Assembly (NCBI RefSeq): GCF_022347765.1
Contig: NZ_JAKRFZ010000004.1
Span: 186,001 to 250,000, forward strand
Length of the DNA stretch: 64,000 nucleotides
Source: Pseudoalteromonas sp. OOF1S-7
GTDB taxonomy: Bacteria; Pseudomonadota; Gammaproteobacteria; Enterobacterales; Alteromonadaceae
Direction: 5' to 3'
Shown here in pieces: positions 36,561 to 47,012 of this stretch. The first letter of the stretch is position 1, and each line of letters begins with the position of its first letter. The position numbers were made by a program, and so were the translations under genes. Under the pieces are notes generated by a model, which searched no databases, was not told where the DNA came from, and saw only the letters and a program-made list of their open reading frames with translations.

Positions 36561-36989
36561 TCAACGCTCAAGCGCTTTTTCAATCGCAGCGAGCAGTTTC
36601 TCGGGTTCATTGGTGCCTAAGCTCACGGTCGTGCCGTCTTTTAGTTTAAGTTCTACGGCGTGTGAACCGGAAACATTATATAACCAGCCGGTAGACATCA
36701 GACGAATACCTAATCCGTAATACCATTTGGTTGTGATGACGCTGGCTGATTCAATTTGGCTGTGATCGAGTGATTTACGCCAGAAGCCGGGACCGAAAAA
36801 CCAGCGGATCTGGCCTTCGCCTATTTTGATTGTCAGTGAGCTAAACAAAATAGCAATGATCCCTACAACCACAAAGGCAAATTCAATCGGCTCTTCGGGT
36901 TTAGTCATGCTGCCGTAGGCTAAGACCAATGCGGATGTGCCCATCACCACTAATATGGCGGTACCAATCTGGGTGTGCTTATAGTCCAT
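36561..36989 (-). CDS. PH-like membrane protein of unknown function
   Basis: The 142-aa protein has two membrane segments (about 8-27 and 36-54) followed by a cytoplasmic domain with the pattern of a bacterial PH-like fold (IKIGEGQIRWFFGPGFWRKS, HAVELKLKDGTTVSLGTNEPEKLL, final helix AAIEKALER). AAGGAG precedes the ATG. Composition returns to that of the core genome. It lies just beyond a tiny peptide gene with a 119-base gap; no functional link is evident. Confidence 0.65.
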   Translation of the reverse strand: MDYKHTQIGTAILVVMGTSALVLAYGSMTKPEEPIEFAFVVVGIIAILFSSLTIKIGEGQIRWFFGPGFWRKSLDHSQIESASVITTKWYYGLGIRLMSTGWLYNVSGSHAVELKLKDGTTVSLGTNEPEKLLAAIEKALER

Positions 36990-37108
36990 TTTGCTTTCTC
37001 CTTACGGTTTTTCTTAACGGCGTCCCCTGAGCCAACTCTTTTGTACAACGCTTGAATGATCAAGGGTCAAGCCTAATAGCTCGGCCTGCCCTTCAGTTTA
37101 GCCTATAT

Positions 37109-37276
37109 TCAGCAGCGATATCCGTTTACAGACACCGGGCATGAATAGTTTGGATCTGAGATCGGACCGCACCCCATCGCGGAAATCGCTCCGCCAATCT
37201 GGCGTGTTTTGCAAGTGTTCAGGGCCGCCTGATCAGACAGGATTTTGACCTTCTTCTTGTTGAGTACTAGTTTCAT
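37109..37276 (-). CDS. Short Cys-rich peptide with Gly-Gly leader-like motif
   Basis: A 55-codon gene with AAAGGTG seven bases before ATG 37276 and a TGA stop. The N-terminus is a basic leader-like stretch, MKLVLNKKKVKILSDQAALN. A Gly-Gly motif at 28-29 (RQIGGA) precedes a tail with Cys36, Cys46 and the C-terminal Cys55; a fourth Cys is at 22. The last 26 residues are Gly/Ser/Pro-rich. This layout fits a secreted peptide or RiPP/bacteriocin precursor of the kind seen in Pseudoalteromonas. No modification or export gene lies nearby, so the product is uncertain. Confidence 0.6.
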   Translation of the reverse strand: MKLVLNKKKVKILSDQAALNTCKTRQIGGAISAMGCGPISDPNYSCPVSVNGYRC

Positions 37277-37460
37277 TATTTTTCACCTTTACATGATTGC
37301 ACCAATATTGGTAACACTCAGTGTGTTTATGTTTTGCACAAAAATCAACCACGAAAGGCTGGCGAATAAATATTTCATGGAAACGTCATAATTAACAAGA
37401 ACGCGCGTTGAGTCGGCTTTTGCGTGCAAGCTGGTCAGGTACCAGCTTGCAACTAACACA

Positions 37461-39488
37461 TCAAAGTACGATGCGGCTTGCTTTGGTGAAAGGCGCGATC
37501 CCGATTTGTTCAAAGATGGCTTCCGGTTTAAAGACTTGCGTGCCTTTAATCACTAATGAAAGCTTTCTCAGTGCTTTTATATCTTGACCTGGATCGCCGT
37601 CAACCAGGATTAGATCCGCCACTTTGCCCTCACTTACAGAGCCAGTCTGGTGTGCGACCCCCATCAGCCTGGCGCTGTCAATGGTGGCCAATTTCAGTAC
37701 TTCCGCCGCTGGGATCCCAGCCAGAGTATACAACTCAAGTTCCCGAAGTAAGGTAAACCCGGGGACGCTGTCTGTGCCTGCAACCATAGGTACGCCGGCG
37801 TCGTAAAGAATCTTGACCATTTTCAGTAAAGCTTCGCCCGAGTTCTGATAGGCACTTTGGTGCTCTTCTTCTACCTGCATCTGCGCCCCTTTCAGACTGC
37901 GCACAAAGTTGGGGGGTAAATGTGGTGCAATTTCAGCAAACTCTTGATCAATTTGTTTGTTTTTACTCATGAGCAGACTTCTGAAGGTAGATACAGTAGG
38001 ATCAATCACTACATTTTTATCTGCAAGCAGCTTGATAAATACGCCCATTTGCTCGCTTGTCATCGGCATGTCTGCGGCTTTTTCACCAATCAGAGAGAAG
38101 CGTTGCTTGGTGCGTGTATCAACTTCTTCACCTGCCAGAAAGTTCAAAAACAACATGTTGATATGCTGGATCTCGTTGTACCCGGCATGTACAGCCTGCT
38201 CTGCCGTCATAAAAGCCGGAATGTGACCACTAAGACGCAGGCCTCGACTGTGCGCCCGCTCAGCAATCGGTTTAACCCATTTAGGGTCAATCGACGAATA
38301 AAGCTTGATCTGGACATAACCATTGTCGGCAAAAAAATCTACCATCTCGAGCGCCTCAGTCAGGGTCTTAACACTTAAACCCGCTGAGTTTTCACTGTAT
38401 TGATCCATAAACCCGGCACGATATACGCGCGTCCCGAGCACTTTGCCCGTATCAAACAAAGATTGGATCTCCATCAGGTTTTGGTGTTCATTACCCATGT
38501 CTCGTACGCTGGTTACGCCAGTTGCAATATTCAGGATCCCGGTGTTTTTACTTAAATGACCATGCATATCCCACAGGCCCGGGATAAGGGTCTTTCCCTG
38601 ACCATTCACTGTTGCCACTTGTTTATTGAGTTTAATCGTCGGCGCAACCTGAACTATTTTGCCTTGCTCAATTAACACTTGCTGACCTTTGAGCATCGTG
38701 CCTGTATCTACGTCAAATACGTTCACCTTGTCTAGTAACAACCTTGGATGATACTCAGTAAGCTGCTCAGCCAGATCTTCCAGATATGCCTGCTCCGCCT
38801 CGAGTTGACGGGCTTTTAGCTGCTCAAATTGCGCTTTACTAAAACCATCCCGGATCACATACATACCACCCCAACTCTGCGCAAAGTAGTTACCAGCTTG
38901 GTCATACCACGCAAAATCCGGCGTCATGCTTAACCCTGACTTGGCATACAAATGGACTTGCTCATTACCCAGCTGAACCGTATCCAGCTTAGTGAAGGTT
39001 ACTTTTCCGTGAGGTAACACATCTGTCTTGTGCAGATCATTTTTGATCATATAACGAGTCAATGCGTTTTCTATGGCCAAGGTGCTGTTTTTGGGCACAT
39101 AGAATTGAGGGTCGTTAACCCTGGTGCTGCCCTGTTCATCATCATTGCGCCACTTAGCGTGGCCACTTTCCCACATATAGGACTCTTTGATCTTCGCACC
39201 AAAAGCCGACTGACCCCGGGTTTCAAACGCCAATATCCGGCCCTGTTCGTCGAGCTTGAGCGATTCATTCAGAATAATTCGCCGGTTGTTCCAGCCAAAT
39301 CGTGCCTCTGACGTATAAGTCCGGTTATCAGCTTGCGTCTGGCTCATAGTACCTGCCAGCCCCTTTTCGGAGTAAATGTTATTAACTATGGTTTCGGCCA
39401 GTGCTGTGGGTAGGTAAATGGCTGATAGAAATGTGGTTGCAGCCAGCAGATGCCCTGCCGCAAAGCTCCTTTTGTTGTGCTGTTTCAC
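37461..39488 (-). CDS. Secreted amidohydrolase
   Basis: The 675-aa exported metal-dependent hydrolase starts at GTG 39488 (AAGGAAAAC upstream), giving a clean signal peptide ending in ALA. The N-terminal 250 residues are an extra domain. The amidohydrolase barrel starts near 255 with LLLDKVNVFDVDTG. Metal ligands are visible: HGH in DMHGHLS, Lys in QIKLYSS, His in LSGHIPAF, His in IQHINML and Asp in AGTDSVPG. Related proteins are annotated as imidazolonepropionase-like or prolidase-like; the substrate is unknown. Monocistronic. Confidence 0.82.
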   Translation of the reverse strand: MKQHNKRSFAAGHLLAATTFLSAIYLPTALAETIVNNIYSEKGLAGTMSQTQADNRTYTSEARFGWNNRRIILNESLKLDEQGRILAFETRGQSAFGAKIKESYMWESGHAKWRNDDEQGSTRVNDPQFYVPKNSTLAIENALTRYMIKNDLHKTDVLPHGKVTFTKLDTVQLGNEQVHLYAKSGLSMTPDFAWYDQAGNYFAQSWGGMYVIRDGFSKAQFEQLKARQLEAEQAYLEDLAEQLTEYHPRLLLDKVNVFDVDTGTMLKGQQVLIEQGKIVQVAPTIKLNKQVATVNGQGKTLIPGLWDMHGHLSKNTGILNIATGVTSVRDMGNEHQNLMEIQSLFDTGKVLGTRVYRAGFMDQYSENSAGLSVKTLTEALEMVDFFADNGYVQIKLYSSIDPKWVKPIAERAHSRGLRLSGHIPAFMTAEQAVHAGYNEIQHINMLFLNFLAGEEVDTRTKQRFSLIGEKAADMPMTSEQMGVFIKLLADKNVVIDPTVSTFRSLLMSKNKQIDQEFAEIAPHLPPNFVRSLKGAQMQVEEEHQSAYQNSGEALLKMVKILYDAGVPMVAGTDSVPGFTLLRELELYTLAGIPAAEVLKLATIDSARLMGVAHQTGSVSEGKVADLILVDGDPGQDIKALRKLSLVIKGTQVFKPEAIFEQIGIAPFTKASRIVL

Positions 39489-39868
39489 TGTGTTTTCCTT
39501 AAATATTATTATAATCAAGGATATTTATATCATATGCGGCTAGGAATTTTTAAAACTGTTATAAATTAACTGATTGATTAATAGAAAGAAGGTGTTTTTG
39601 TACGCTCAAATGTCTGCTCTCTGACAGATGCACATGGTGAATTAATGTTAGGGTGAGAGCGTCGGGCGAGCCCTTTGAGATGCCAGGTATGTCAAAACCC
39701 TTTGCTTCAGAGTAATAGTAATCCGCAGATTGATAAAAAATACAAATGTTAAATCAGTTTCATACGGTATGCTCTGCCCGTACTCAGACATAAAACACCG
39801 CTTTGATCATTGTAACGACCCAGCGAAAGTGGTTAACGCTAGCGCCAGGTCGCGAAATGGCTAGCGCT
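39489..39868. other. Intergenic gap between amidohydrolase and chemotaxis gene
   Basis: No gene is seen. The octamer GCTAGCGC occurs twice within about 30 bases just after the chemotaxis gene stop (39838-39872), and could form an imperfect hairpin. The amidohydrolase promoter must lie in the AT-rich part near 39500-39600. Confidence 0.4.
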
Positions 39869-41614
39869 TCACTTTGCCTGTATATAGCTGCTAAGCTGAT
39901 CAACATGCTGGCGTGTTTCATCAATCAGGCCACCAATTTCTCCAGCCGATTCCGTGGTGCGCATCGCCAGACTCCTGACTTCATCCGCAACCACTGCAAA
40001 CCCTCTGCCCGCATCACCCGCTCTCGCCGACTCTATGGCCGCGTTAAGCGCGAGTAAATTGGTCTGATCGGAGATACTATTTATGGTGTTGATAATCGTG
40101 CTGATCTTTGACAGTACCTGTGCCATTGCATGATGCGTTTCAGTCAGTACTGCATTACGCTCAGACACATCCGTGCCGTAAAGCAGAATTTTATTCAGCT
40201 TACCATCTTCATCTAATACAGGGGAAATTGCCGCATCTATCTGCACTTCACTCAAGCCCTTCGGCAAGGCTAGCTGGGTTTTTACAAACTGGCCGGTGCG
40301 GATCGACTGCCATTGTTCGTCACTCAGGTAACTCGATAAAGTCTTGAGCATTTTTTGTACGGCGTGTTTATCGGTGGCACCGAGCGCACTGAGACCCATT
40401 GGGTTAATCAACGTCAGCTCTCCCAGAGGGTCAAACTCCAGCACAATATTCGCTTCACCTATGGCTTTAAGACGCACGTCATTTTCCAGTGCCACACGCT
40501 TAGTGCTGTCTACATTCGCCTGAATGGAAACAAAGCGTATCAGGTTTCCCCGCTCGTCAAAAACCGGGTTAATGGCCAGGCTAATCCAATAGGGCTCGCC
40601 CTCTTTGGTATAATTCAGAATCTCCTCATAAAACGGCGTTCGCTGTTCCAGGTTTTTTCTGATGCGCTTTTTGGTATCTGACGACGTATGTTTGCCCTGT
40701 AAGACATGTCCGGGCTTTTTCCCCAGCACTTCATGTTGTTCAAAGCCGGAGAGCTTTGTAAAACCAGGATTAACGTATTCGATGAGACCGACTGCGTCTG
40801 TAATGATCACTGAGTTATCGGTTTCATTAGCGACCAGTGAAAGTAATGCTATCTGGTCGCGCTGCGCTTTTTCTTCCGTAATATCTTTCACAAATGCCGT
40901 GTAGGCAATTTTCCCGGCCACGTTTACTTTCGACAACGACAGATTGGCCCACAGCACCTGACCATCGCTGCGTTCAATTTCCACATCCCGGGACGTACCG
41001 ACGATTTTGTCTTCGCCGGTCCTGCGATTGCGATTGACCATTTCATCATGGTTGCCCTGAATGACTTTGGGCACCAGCATTTTAACGTTGTGGCCTATCA
41101 CCTCTTCACGCTGATAGCCCCACAATCGCTCCGCTGCGGGATTAAAAAACGTCACTATGTTGTTGTGGTCAATAGATACAACGGCATCAATACATTGCTC
41201 CAGGGTCTGGTCAATGCGCTCCTGAGCTTCTTTTTGCACCGTAATGTCTTTGATAAATGCAGTATAATGAATGCCATCAGACTGGCGCACCTTAGACAAT
41301 GACAGGCTGCACCACTTTTTATCGCCGCTGCGGGTTTCAATCTGAATATCCCGGGCCGTACCAACGATCTTATCTGGCCCGCCATTACGATTAGCATTAA
41401 CATACTGATCATGGTTGGTCGCAAATTCGCGCGGCACCAGCATTTTAACGTTTTTTCCGAGCACTTGTGTTTTACCGTAACCAAACAGTTTTTCAGCTGC
41501 CGCATTCATATAAGTAACATTGTTTTTGGTGTCGATACTGATCACGGCATCAATCGCCTGATCAAGGATCGCACGTGTATTATCCGACTTTCCAAAAAAG
41601 AGTGACTGGATCAT
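39869..41614 (-). CDS. Soluble chemoreceptor with four PAS domains
   Basis: The 581-aa protein has no membrane segment. Four PAS domains (about 10-130, 135-255, 265-380, 385-485) precede a short methyl-accepting signalling domain at about 490-575 containing the conserved tip [33 protein letters not shown]1 and PAS2 are close duplicates, sharing NVKMLVP, DKIVGT and LSLSKV. PAS3 has [10 protein letters not shown] in place of the Cys-bearing LOV motif, so it is not a flavin LOV domain. It probably senses a cytoplasmic redox or haem/flavin cue. ATG 41614 is preferred over TTG 41617. Confidence 0.85.
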   Translation of the reverse strand: MIQSLFFGKSDNTRAILDQAIDAVISIDTKNNVTYMNAAAEKLFGYGKTQVLGKNVKMLVPREFATNHDQYVNANRNGGPDKIVGTARDIQIETRSGDKKWCSLSLSKVRQSDGIHYTAFIKDITVQKEAQERIDQTLEQCIDAVVSIDHNNIVTFFNPAAERLWGYQREEVIGHNVKMLVPKVIQGNHDEMVNRNRRTGEDKIVGTSRDVEIERSDGQVLWANLSLSKVNVAGKIAYTAFVKDITEEKAQRDQIALLSLVANETDNSVIITDAVGLIEYVNPGFTKLSGFEQHEVLGKKPGHVLQGKHTSSDTKKRIRKNLEQRTPFYEEILNYTKEGEPYWISLAINPVFDERGNLIRFVSIQANVDSTKRVALENDVRLKAIGEANIVLEFDPLGELTLINPMGLSALGATDKHAVQKMLKTLSSYLSDEQWQSIRTGQFVKTQLALPKGLSEVQIDAAISPVLDEDGKLNKILLYGTDVSERNAVLTETHHAMAQVLSKISTIINTINSISDQTNLLALNAAIESARAGDAGRGFAVVADEVRSLAMRTTESAGEIGGLIDETRQHVDQLSSYIQAK

Positions 41615-41829
41615 CAATTAACCTCTGAGCAAAGGTGAAAGCACGCCGCTATCACATGAATGCACCATGCAGATAAACATACCTGCATTACACTGCAGTT
41701 AATTAAACGTAGACCGAGTTATTGAAAAGTGTCAATTACAAACACACTTAAATAATGCGCTATTTCGTCAGTAAAACAGGGCAAACGAATATACAGACAA
41801 GCTGCCATTATGGCTCCTGAAATGTTTAG

Positions 41830-42729
41830 CTAGGAGAGAATAGGGATCTGGAACTGCATGGTGATCCCGCCGTAGTGTTCTGTATCTATGTCTTCAATCG
41901 ACTCAATAAAGTAACCCTGAGGATCTATCTCGTGCCCGGCGGCTTGCGCTTTATCAAACAGGGTGCTGAGCACCTGACTGTAGGCCACATCCGACAGTAG
42001 ATACGCACGACAACAAAAATACCGGCCTCCCTGAATGATCAGCTCATGAGCCTCAGTTCGGCCCACCACTTTTCCTATCTGAGTGTTAATAACTGACCAG
42101 CTTTTCTCCAGTTCCGAAACATGCGTGACCCCCAGTAAACCCACGGACTTTTCACCATACTGATCTAAAATTTGCTCCCAGTCAGCGCTCTCACTGGAGA
42201 TCAATTTGATGTAACGCGCTTCTATTTGTTCAAGCGTGCACGGCAATGCTTCCGCCAGTTGCTTCTCCAGTGAACCAGCCTTACCCGGATGTGCCAGCTT
42301 GTCGAGCAGCACAGTGGTTTGCGCCGGGGTTGCCTGTTGACCCATTAAACGCACCGCTTTAGCGGTAAGCCCCAGTTCACGTTTAAGGGCCTTAGCCAAT
42401 GCTTGTGACGAGGCAAATCCGCACAATTGCGCAATGTCAGTGACAGACAAGGGATCGTGATAGAGCAGATAATACACCGCATGTTGCAGCCGTATGCGAC
42501 TAAGGTAGCGCCCGGGGGTTTCATTGAACAGCTTGCTAAACTGACGATGAAAATGAAACGCAGAAATGGCGCTTTTTTTAGCTATTTGCTGCCAGCTTAA
42601 GCCTGCTTCAAGCTGGTCGTGCATCAGCAATAACGCCTGCTCAAAGCGATTGCGCATGTGCTCGGGTAAAGGCGCAAGCAAAGCAATCTCTGGCACCAGA
42701 TTAAACGCGGGATCTTGTTTTTCAGACAT
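41830..42729 (-). CDS. AraC family regulator with GyrI-like ligand domain
   Basis: The 299-aa regulator has an AraC-type double helix-turn-helix at about 25-135 (SAFHFHRQFSKLFNETPGRYLSRIRL, SVTDIAQLCGFASSQALAKALKREL) and a C-terminal GyrI/BmrR-like effector domain at about 165-299. Such proteins respond to small hydrophobic compounds and often control efflux. It lies just downstream of, and on the same strand as, the RND operon, making it a candidate regulator. A 54-base gap separates them. Confidence 0.85.
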   Translation of the reverse strand: MSEKQDPAFNLVPEIALLAPLPEHMRNRFEQALLLMHDQLEAGLSWQQIAKKSAISAFHFHRQFSKLFNETPGRYLSRIRLQHAVYYLLYHDPLSVTDIAQLCGFASSQALAKALKRELGLTAKAVRLMGQQATPAQTTVLLDKLAHPGKAGSLEKQLAEALPCTLEQIEARYIKLISSESADWEQILDQYGEKSVGLLGVTHVSELEKSWSVINTQIGKVVGRTEAHELIIQGGRYFCCRAYLLSDVAYSQVLSTLFDKAQAAGHEIDPQGYFIESIEDIDTEHYGGITMQFQIPILS

Positions 42730-42783
42730 AGGGGCTCACAGCTGAATCCTGGGCGACAAATATCGCCCAGGCGGTGCCCCAAG

Positions 42784-45700
42784 TCAACCTGCTGTAACAG
42801 CCTCCTGCTGCGACACAGTTATGGGTTTTGCTTTACGGTAAAAAGCCCCCAGCAATACAGGAATTAAAAACAAGGTGATCAGAGTCGCAAACAGCTCACC
42901 AAACACCAGCGAGACCGCCGCGGGTTTGAGGTACTGTACCTGCTCCGATGTACCGAATAACAGCGGCAATAAACCACACACTGTCGTCACTGTGGTCAGA
43001 AAAATCGCCCTGAAGCGGGCGGTCCCTGCAACTAATAAAGCGTGTCCGGGCTCAGTGCCTTTGCGGTATTCACTGTTAAACCGGGTCATCAACACCAGCG
43101 CATCATTCACCACAATCCCCGTCATGGCCATCATGCCAAACAGCGACAATAAACTGACCGGTAAGTCCATCACGGCATGGCCAAAAATGGCACCGGCAAA
43201 GCCAAATGGGATCACGGCCATGATGATCAGCGGCTGCCAGTAGGACTTTAACGGGATCGCCAGCAACACGTATATCAGCATCAGGGTCAGAATAAGCGCC
43301 CCTTTAAAGCCTTTGCTGACCTCTTCGATTTCTTCATACTCACCAGCCGGCTTAATGCTGACGTCCGGATACAGGGCATTTAATTGCTCAATCTCCCTTG
43401 CCAGGAGTGCCAGAGTTTGCTCCGGCGACCCTGCGGTGCGATCCTGAGACCAATAGAGGTTGATCACTCGCGCGCGCTCCCGCCGTTGCAGTGTCTGAGG
43501 TTCATATTCGTCATTCAGCTCGGCCACATCCCCAAGCGCCACGCTCTGCCCGTCATTGAGCATAACCCGCATGTCGAGCAATTCATGTTCAGTACGCACA
43601 GCGTGCGGGGCGAAACGCAGCACGACTTTTAGCTCCCGGGCCTGATAGAGCAATCGGTGAACTTCGCGCTCACCCAGGGCATTGGCAACCAGCTGCGCCA
43701 GGTGTGCCTGAGTCAGCCCCAGCTGACGACCAAATGCATTCAGCCTGACGCGAATTTGCCGCTGTTCAGCCTGATGATCGTCGCGCACATCTTCAACCCC
43801 AGGCAATCCTGCCAGCTTGCTGCTAAGTCTGGCACTCACCTGCTTGGCCTGCTGCGCATCAGCGGCTGAAATCGCCAAAAATGTCCCGCCCGCCGGAGGC
43901 TCGGCGGCACTAAAGTGCTGTGCATAGCTGCCTTCTATCAAGCCGGTTTGCGCACGCCAGGCATCACTGAGTGTATTTGCCGGTAAGACATTTAAGGCCT
44001 CGGATGTGAGCTCGGCAGTCACCTCAATGTCGCCATGGCCGTTAGACCAGGCCAGGACATTGTTCATCGGTGCCGTGCTCAGACCATATTCAGCTTGCAA
44101 GGCCTGGTTAGTCTTTTGTGCACTCAGCTCAAGCTGGCTTAAGGCACGCGCCTGCAAACCTAATGGCGCGCCCTCTTCCAGCGTCACTTTGGCGGTCACA
44201 TAGCGCCCCGGAATTTCCGGGAACAAAGTACTGCGAATTGCGCCACCAAGCCACAATCCATATGCCAATACAAAGGCCGACACAAACATCACCAGGGTTG
44301 ATCGCTTATGATTCAGGCTCAATTGCAGTAAAGGTTTATAAACACGCTGAATGAACTGAGTTAACGCCCAGCGCGCCTTATTCTGGATTGTCGCAATTAT
44401 GCCGCTTCGTGCTCCTTTTTTTGACATTGCGGCCAGGTGGGACGGCAGAATAAATTTACTTTCAACCAGCGAAAAACACAGTGCCAGAATAACCACCGCC
44501 GAAAACCCCGCAAACAACTTGGCCAAGTCGTTATTGATCCACAACATGGGCGAAAACGCCGCAATACTGGTCAGCACACCAAACACGGTGGCAACTGTCA
44601 CAGACTCTACCCCGGTGTATGCCGCCTGTTTGTAGTTTGCATTACTGGTTTGATGCTCATCGATGGCTTCACCCACCACCACGGCATCATCGACTAAAAT
44701 GCCCAGCACCAGAATAAAACCAAACAAAGTGATGTCGTTGAGGCTGTAATCAAGCAGCTGCATGCCATATAAAGTGCCACAAATGGCAACCGGGATCCCG
44801 GCAGCCACCCAAAATGCCAGCCTGAGATTTAAAAATACCCCCAACAGCAAAATCACTATCAGCAACCCCTGCCAGGCACTGGTGCCGAGTCGTTGCAGCT
44901 GCTCTTTGATGTAAGGCGCCATATCTGCCATGGTCGTCAGCTCAATGTCTTCTGCAAGCAAAGGCCTGAGCTTTGCCAGGGTATCGCGAATAGCCGCGCT
45001 GACGTCCAGCAGATTATCGCTTTGACTGGTGCTCACCATCAGTGCAATGCCCGGCATGCCATTGTTTCGCACAATGGCGTCACTTTGCTCATAGCCACGT
45101 CGCACTGTTGCAATTTCGGCTAAGGTCACTTCACCCGACGGCCCCTGGATCACCGGCAGCGTTTGCAACTCACCCAGCGCACTTAAATAACCGTCGCCAC
45201 GCAAAGTGATATGGCCGCCCTCGTGTTGCAACTGACCGCTGCGGGTTTCAAGTGACATTTGAGTCATGATGTTGGCCAGTTGCTCTATCGTCATACCATA
45301 ACGCTGCAAGGCTTCAGGCCTGGGCTCGATAAATAGTCTGGGTTCCCGTGCGCCCCAGTTACTGACTTTAGAAATATCCGGATGCGTTTTCAGGGCCAGC
45401 TCCACCCGCCTGGCAACCTGCTGCAATGCGTCATCGCTGCGCGGCGCCGAGACAATCACAAAAGCCGCAAGATTCGTAAATTCATCGCGCGTGACGATGG
45501 GTTTTTCAGCCTGCACCGGAAAGTGGCTGATCGCATTAACCTGATTACGCACTTCTTCCAGTAGCTTACCCAGATCGGCATCGGGCTTTTTGCGCACGGT
45601 AACACTCGACAACCCCGCCTGAGACTGGCTGGTAATTTGTTTGATACCGGCAATTGAGCTGACAGACTCCTCAATGCGCTGGGTAATACTTTCATCTATC

Positions 45701-45876
45701 TGCCTGGCAGTCCCTCCGGGATAGGCAACGTGAATACTGATGCTCGATGGAGCAATCTGCGGAAAAGACTCTACCCTGAGCTGACCAAACGCCAGCAAAC
45801 CACCAGCAATAATCATCGCCATCAGCAGGTTGGCAGCCACCGGGTTATCAATAAACCATTTGCTTAGCCAGCTCAT
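42784..45876 (-). CDS. RND family efflux permease
   Basis: The 1030-aa inner-membrane proton-driven pump has the AcrB-like plan of twelve membrane segments and two large periplasmic loops. The N-terminus is SWLSKWFIDNPVAANLLMAM; TM4 has the proton-relay pair in GILVDDAVVV, and the matching second-half motif GIVVNDALVL is present. Length is typical of the HAE-like group. It overlaps the adaptor gene by 4 bp. Without an outer-membrane factor in the operon it presumably uses a TolC-like channel. Substrate unknown, likely hydrophobic compounds. Confidence 0.92.
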   Translation of the reverse strand: MSWLSKWFIDNPVAANLLMAMIIAGGLLAFGQLRVESFPQIAPSSISIHVAYPGGTARQIDESITQRIEESVSSIAGIKQITSQSQAGLSSVTVRKKPDADLGKLLEEVRNQVNAISHFPVQAEKPIVTRDEFTNLAAFVIVSAPRSDDALQQVARRVELALKTHPDISKVSNWGAREPRLFIEPRPEALQRYGMTIEQLANIMTQMSLETRSGQLQHEGGHITLRGDGYLSALGELQTLPVIQGPSGEVTLAEIATVRRGYEQSDAIVRNNGMPGIALMVSTSQSDNLLDVSAAIRDTLAKLRPLLAEDIELTTMADMAPYIKEQLQRLGTSAWQGLLIVILLLGVFLNLRLAFWVAAGIPVAICGTLYGMQLLDYSLNDITLFGFILVLGILVDDAVVVGEAIDEHQTSNANYKQAAYTGVESVTVATVFGVLTSIAAFSPMLWINNDLAKLFAGFSAVVILALCFSLVESKFILPSHLAAMSKKGARSGIIATIQNKARWALTQFIQRVYKPLLQLSLNHKRSTLVMFVSAFVLAYGLWLGGAIRSTLFPEIPGRYVTAKVTLEEGAPLGLQARALSQLELSAQKTNQALQAEYGLSTAPMNNVLAWSNGHGDIEVTAELTSEALNVLPANTLSDAWRAQTGLIEGSYAQHFSAAEPPAGGTFLAISAADAQQAKQVSARLSSKLAGLPGVEDVRDDHQAEQRQIRVRLNAFGRQLGLTQAHLAQLVANALGEREVHRLLYQARELKVVLRFAPHAVRTEHELLDMRVMLNDGQSVALGDVAELNDEYEPQTLQRRERARVINLYWSQDRTAGSPEQTLALLAREIEQLNALYPDVSIKPAGEYEEIEEVSKGFKGALILTLMLIYVLLAIPLKSYWQPLIIMAVIPFGFAGAIFGHAVMDLPVSLLSLFGMMAMTGIVVNDALVLMTRFNSEYRKGTEPGHALLVAGTARFRAIFLTTVTTVCGLLPLLFGTSEQVQYLKPAAVSLVFGELFATLITLFLIPVLLGAFYRKAKPITVSQQEAVTAG

Positions 45877-47012
45877 AGCGCCCCCTGGTTATCCGCTACC
45901 TGCACCGTATCTGGCTGAACGCTGACGCGTTTACCGGCCATCATGGAGCGCAGCGGATAGCGCACCAGCTGCAAGGTATCGGGCTGCTCAACTTTAAGCG
46001 AGGCGATCACTTTGTCTCCCTGGACTTCAACCACCTGCACCGGGACCTGACGCAATTGCTGCGCCTCGGTCACTATCCAGATTGTATGGTCCGGGTCGAC
46101 CGCACTCAGTGGCAGTTTATAGAGGCCTCTGTGCGCAACAAGCTCAAAATGTACGGCTACCTGTTGATTTGGCAGCAGCCGGGTTGCATGCTGATAAGGA
46201 TCAGACACTGCCAGCACCAGTGTGCGCTGACGGGTCATTGCATTCACCTGAGGTGATAAATAACGAACGAATGCGGGCCATTTTTCGCCTGTTCTGCTAA
46301 CGACTGTGATTGGTTGTTCACCCAGCGCAGTGCCTACTTTGTTCCAGTCTCGCTGCGACAAGGGCACATGCACGTCAATGCTGTCACTGGCCACCACCTC
46401 AAACAGCGTTTGCCCTGCCTCCAGCCATTCACCCGGGCTGATCAGCCGCTGCGTGATAACGGCATCAAAGGGCGCGACAATAATGGTATCGTCCAGTAGC
46501 TGACGGGCACTTTCTACATTCTGTTGTGCACGTGCCAGCTCAGAGCGTGCAGCGGCCGCATGCGGCTCCATTCTGGCAAAGGCCGAACTGGCACCCGGGC
46601 GCATGGTTTTAGCCACTTGCTGCTCATGCAGCTGCTGTTGCAAGTTGAGCTCAGCCTGTTTCAATGTGCTCTGGGCCTGGGCAAGCTGAGATTCAAGTAA
46701 ACGGGTGTTAAGCCGCGCCAGCACCTGACCTTTTTTAATGTGATTACCCGGCTCCATGTCCGCACCTAAATAGTCTAATCTGGCACTGCTGGTTGCTTTG
46801 AGTTGCAACGGCCAGCGGGCCTGCGTGTTGGCCTGTATTGTTAACTTTGGATTAAGCTCGCTGCGCTGCACCGTCAATACCGAAACAGCCGGCGGTTTTA
46901 CCTCCTCGACCTCTATTGGTGATTCAGATGGCGTCATTAATACGACGGTCACAAGCGCCAGCAGCAAGGAAGTTGCGGCAACGATGGCCGGTTTTCGGGA
47001 TTTAAACATCAT
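45873..47012 (-). CDS. RND efflux periplasmic adaptor subunit
   Basis: The 379-aa membrane fusion protein has an N-terminal signal/anchor at about 8-28 and split lipoyl halves (DMEPGNHIKKGQVLARLN and DAVITQRLISPGEWLEAGQTLFEV) flanking a helical hairpin rich in Gln/Ala (about 105-175), then beta-barrel and proximal domains. It bridges the permease with an outer-membrane channel. Its start overlaps the ABC-TM gene stop region by 11 bp, and its end overlaps the permease by 4 bp. Confidence 0.9.
   Translation of the reverse strand: MMFKSRKPAIVAATSLLLALVTVVLMTPSESPIEVEEVKPPAVSVLTVQRSELNPKLTIQANTQARWPLQLKATSSARLDYLGADMEPGNHIKKGQVLARLNTRLLESQLAQAQSTLKQAELNLQQQLHEQQVAKTMRPGASSAFARMEPHAAAARSELARAQQNVESARQLLDDTIIVAPFDAVITQRLISPGEWLEAGQTLFEVVASDSIDVHVPLSQRDWNKVGTALGEQPITVVSRTGEKWPAFVRYLSPQVNAMTRQRTLVLAVSDPYQHATRLLPNQQVAVHFELVAHRGLYKLPLSAVDPDHTIWIVTEAQQLRQVPVQVVEVQGDKVIASLKVEQPDTLQLVRYPLRSMMAGKRVSVQPDTVQVADNQGAL

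Noticed and set aside
37289..37513. 74-codon minus-strand frame overlapping the amidohydrolase 3' end
   Set aside because: It overlaps a clear gene in another frame on the same strand, has no ribosome-binding site and no recognisable features.
40400..40850. Possible LOV photoreceptor domain (third PAS of the chemoreceptor)
   Set aside because: The segment reads [10 protein letters not shown]; the flavin-reactive Cys of the LOV motif GxNCRFLQ is missing.
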